From Deltaproteobacteria bacterium (GTDB taxonomy: Bacteria; UBA10199; SPLOWO2-01-44-7), in NCBI GenBank assembly GCA_030688705.1, contig JAUYJH010000121.1, positions 1 to 42,728 of the forward strand: DNA of 42,728 nt, written 5' to 3'. Position numbers and translations under genes: made by a program. The notes beneath the pieces are model-generated. The model had not been told where the DNA came from and did not search any database. It was given only the letters and a program-made list of their open reading frames with translations. Position 1 is the first letter of the stretch, and each line of letters starts with the position of its first letter. Of this stretch, positions 41,419-42,728 are shown piece by piece.

Positions 41419-42728
41419 CTAAAATGATGCGAGCTTTCCCGCGAAATAAAGTGGAACGTTGGCAAGTTGGCGGGTTCCGGAAGATTCCTTTGCAGACAAT
41501 TTGATGGCTTCCTTCGGTGCATATTTGATAATAAATTGTTGCAGGCTTTTGGCCTGGGTCCTGTGTCCAGCCTTCACCTCCACAGGAACAATGTGGCCGT
41601 CCTTGTATATTAAAAATTCGATTTCGGAATTTCGTTCGGTCCATGAGTATAAATCATCCACGCCCGAGGCCAACAATTCCTGTGCGACGAAATTTTCGGC
41701 AAGATATCCCTTTGTTATGCCGTAATCCTGTTCCAAAATGGATTGAATCGGAATATTCAGCATGGAACCAAGAATCCCAATGTCAAAAACAAACAATTTA
41801 AACAGATTGTTTTTACAAAAAGCCCTCAATGGAATTTCGGCCCTGTTGCAAATGGATATTTTGATGACAAGGCCGGCATGTTCAAGCCAGTCGATGGGGC
41901 CTTGCAAATGGGAGAAGCTTTTCTTTCCAGGGATGACATGGTTAAAACGATATCGCCTGGTGGAAGCATCCACTGCGGCGGATAATTGTATCGGAATATT
42001 TTCAAACACCGAAACAATATGAACCGAATTATTTTTGCCGGAATGCTTTGCAAAGTCTTTGTTGAAACTATCGATCAAAATCTTTTGCATTCTTCGGACT
42101 TCACCAAATGCAGCAGGCTTGTTTTCTTTGTTCGCGAGATAGATCAGCACCGCCTGCGGCATGCCTCCGGTTACGTAGTAGTTCAAAAGCTCCTGCCACA
42201 ATTGTTGATGAGCCATCCCAGCGGCCGGACGATCGATGGAAGCATTGTCGTAGGCTTTCACCAGCATTCTGTCTTCACCCGTTTCCAAAAACTCCCGGAA
42301 CCGCATCGGATAGAGATGTAGAAAATCTATTTTTCCGACGGGAAAGGATTCTTCAGACAGCTTTATTCCAAGAAGGGATCCGGCTGAAACAAGGGCCAAT
42401 TCCGGCATTTTTTCGCAGAAATATTTTAACGAGGTCAATGCCTTGGGACATTCCTGAATCTCATCAAAAAAAACGAGGTCCTCCCTGATACTGATCGGGG
42501 TTCTTCGGACATAAGATAGTTCCTCAATGATCCTCTTGGGGTCTAAATTTTTTTCAAATAGAGAATGTATTTCCCTATTTTCTTCAAAGTTGAAGATGTG
42601 ACATTTTTTAAAATGGTTCTTTCCAAATTCAGTGACAATAAAGGTCTTGCCGACTTGCCTGGCCCCTTGGAGGATCAGCGGTTTTCTTTGCCTGTTTTTT
42701 AGCCAACACTCTAATTTTAAAGTAATAT
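41419..42728 (-). CDS. AAA_14/DUF4143 ATPase, 5' end beyond the window
   Basis: The frame is open to the window edge, so the N-terminus is missing; about 435 residues are visible. The ATPase part shows the P-loop GARQVGKTF followed by FNFEENREIHSLF and Walker B LVFFDEIQECP, then the AAA_14-type region MPELALVSAGSLLG and FLHLYPMRFREFL. The C-terminal DUF4143 domain contains LAENFVAQELLASG, WTERNSEIEFLIY and VPVEVKAG, a PD-(D/E)xK nuclease-like pattern (E...EVK). This COG1373 family is common in accessory regions, and its role is not settled. An apparent TTG start at 42438 is internal, because the coding continues upstream. Confidence 0.88.
   Translation of the reverse strand, partial: ITLKLECWLKNRQRKPLILQGARQVGKTFIVTEFGKNHFKKCHIFNFEENREIHSLFEKNLDPKRIIEELSYVRRTPISIREDLVFFDEIQECPKALTSLKYFCEKMPELALVSAGSLLGIKLSEESFPVGKIDFLHLYPMRFREFLETGEDRMLVKAYDNASIDRPAAGMAHQQLWQELLNYYVTGGMPQAVLIYLANKENKPAAFGEVRRMQKILIDSFNKDFAKHSGKNNSVHIVSVFENIPIQLSAAVDASTRRYRFNHVIPGKKSFSHLQGPIDWLEHAGLVIKISICNRAEIPLRAFCKNNLFKLFVFDIGILGSMLNIPIQSILEQDYGITKGYLAENFVAQELLASGVDDLYSWTERNSEIEFLIYKDGHIVPVEVKAGHRTQAKSLQQFIIKYAPKEAIKLSAKESSGTRQLANVPLYFAGKLASF

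Overview
The window looks like a chromosome segment of a Gram-negative bacterium of the old 'Deltaproteobacteria' grade (Bdellovibrionota, UBA10199 or Desulfobacterota type). This placement rests on a CpaB/CpaC/CpaEF Tad machine with a secretin, several lipoproteins, a sigma-54 type promoter, the tig-clpP-clpX-lon order, and abundant short palindromic repeats of the kind common in groundwater genomes. The phylum is an inference; no rRNA is present.

Layout. (1) 1-9128: the 3' part of a Tad (Flp) pilus operon: a TadE-like pseudopilin, CpaB, the secretin CpaC, a fused CpaE-CpaF ATPase, TadB, an unknown exported protein, TadC, an unknown membrane protein and an exported TPR protein. An AT-rich inverted-repeat element carrying a four-helix-bundle gene is lodged between cpaC and cpaEF. 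(2) 9150-15840: an accessory block with a HigB/HigA pair, an autoregulated two-gene nucleotidyltransferase module, an unrecognised two-gene minus-strand module (Gly/Phe/Pro-rich protein plus a 1041-aa AAA+ protein with altered metal-binding residues), and an MNT-HEPN pair with a fused winged helix. (3) 15852-24922: an M20 peptidase, tRNA-Leu(UAG), a small membrane protein, the protein-quality-control run tig-clpP-clpX-lon, another nucleotidyltransferase pair and an S4-less TlyA. (4) 25059-32227: a TPR lipoprotein and a complete peptide ABC importer (binding lipoprotein, two permeases, fused double ATPase). (5) 32228-41405: a gene-free stretch with two inverted-repeat elements, a radical SAM protein, a sigma-54-driven metalloprotease lipoprotein, a DPP III-like peptidase, aroA, aroC and an amino-acid permease. 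Peptide uptake, several peptidases and amino-acid transport together suggest a peptide-using lifestyle (inference). (6) The right end holds a DUF4143-type ATPase cut by the window edge.

The strongest unexplained signal is the density and placement of repeats. At least four families lie not only between genes but inside them. They supply a shared stop/start (cpaEF/tadB), signal-peptide segments, internal peptides (TadC, TPR protein, AAA+ protein) and protein C-termini (CpaF, AroA). A heptamer GGTCCAT family sits at the 5' ends of three exported-protein genes. The AT-rich inverted repeat occurs once with a four-helix-bundle gene inside and twice without it.

The best candidate for an undescribed system is the minus-strand pair at 10625-14581.
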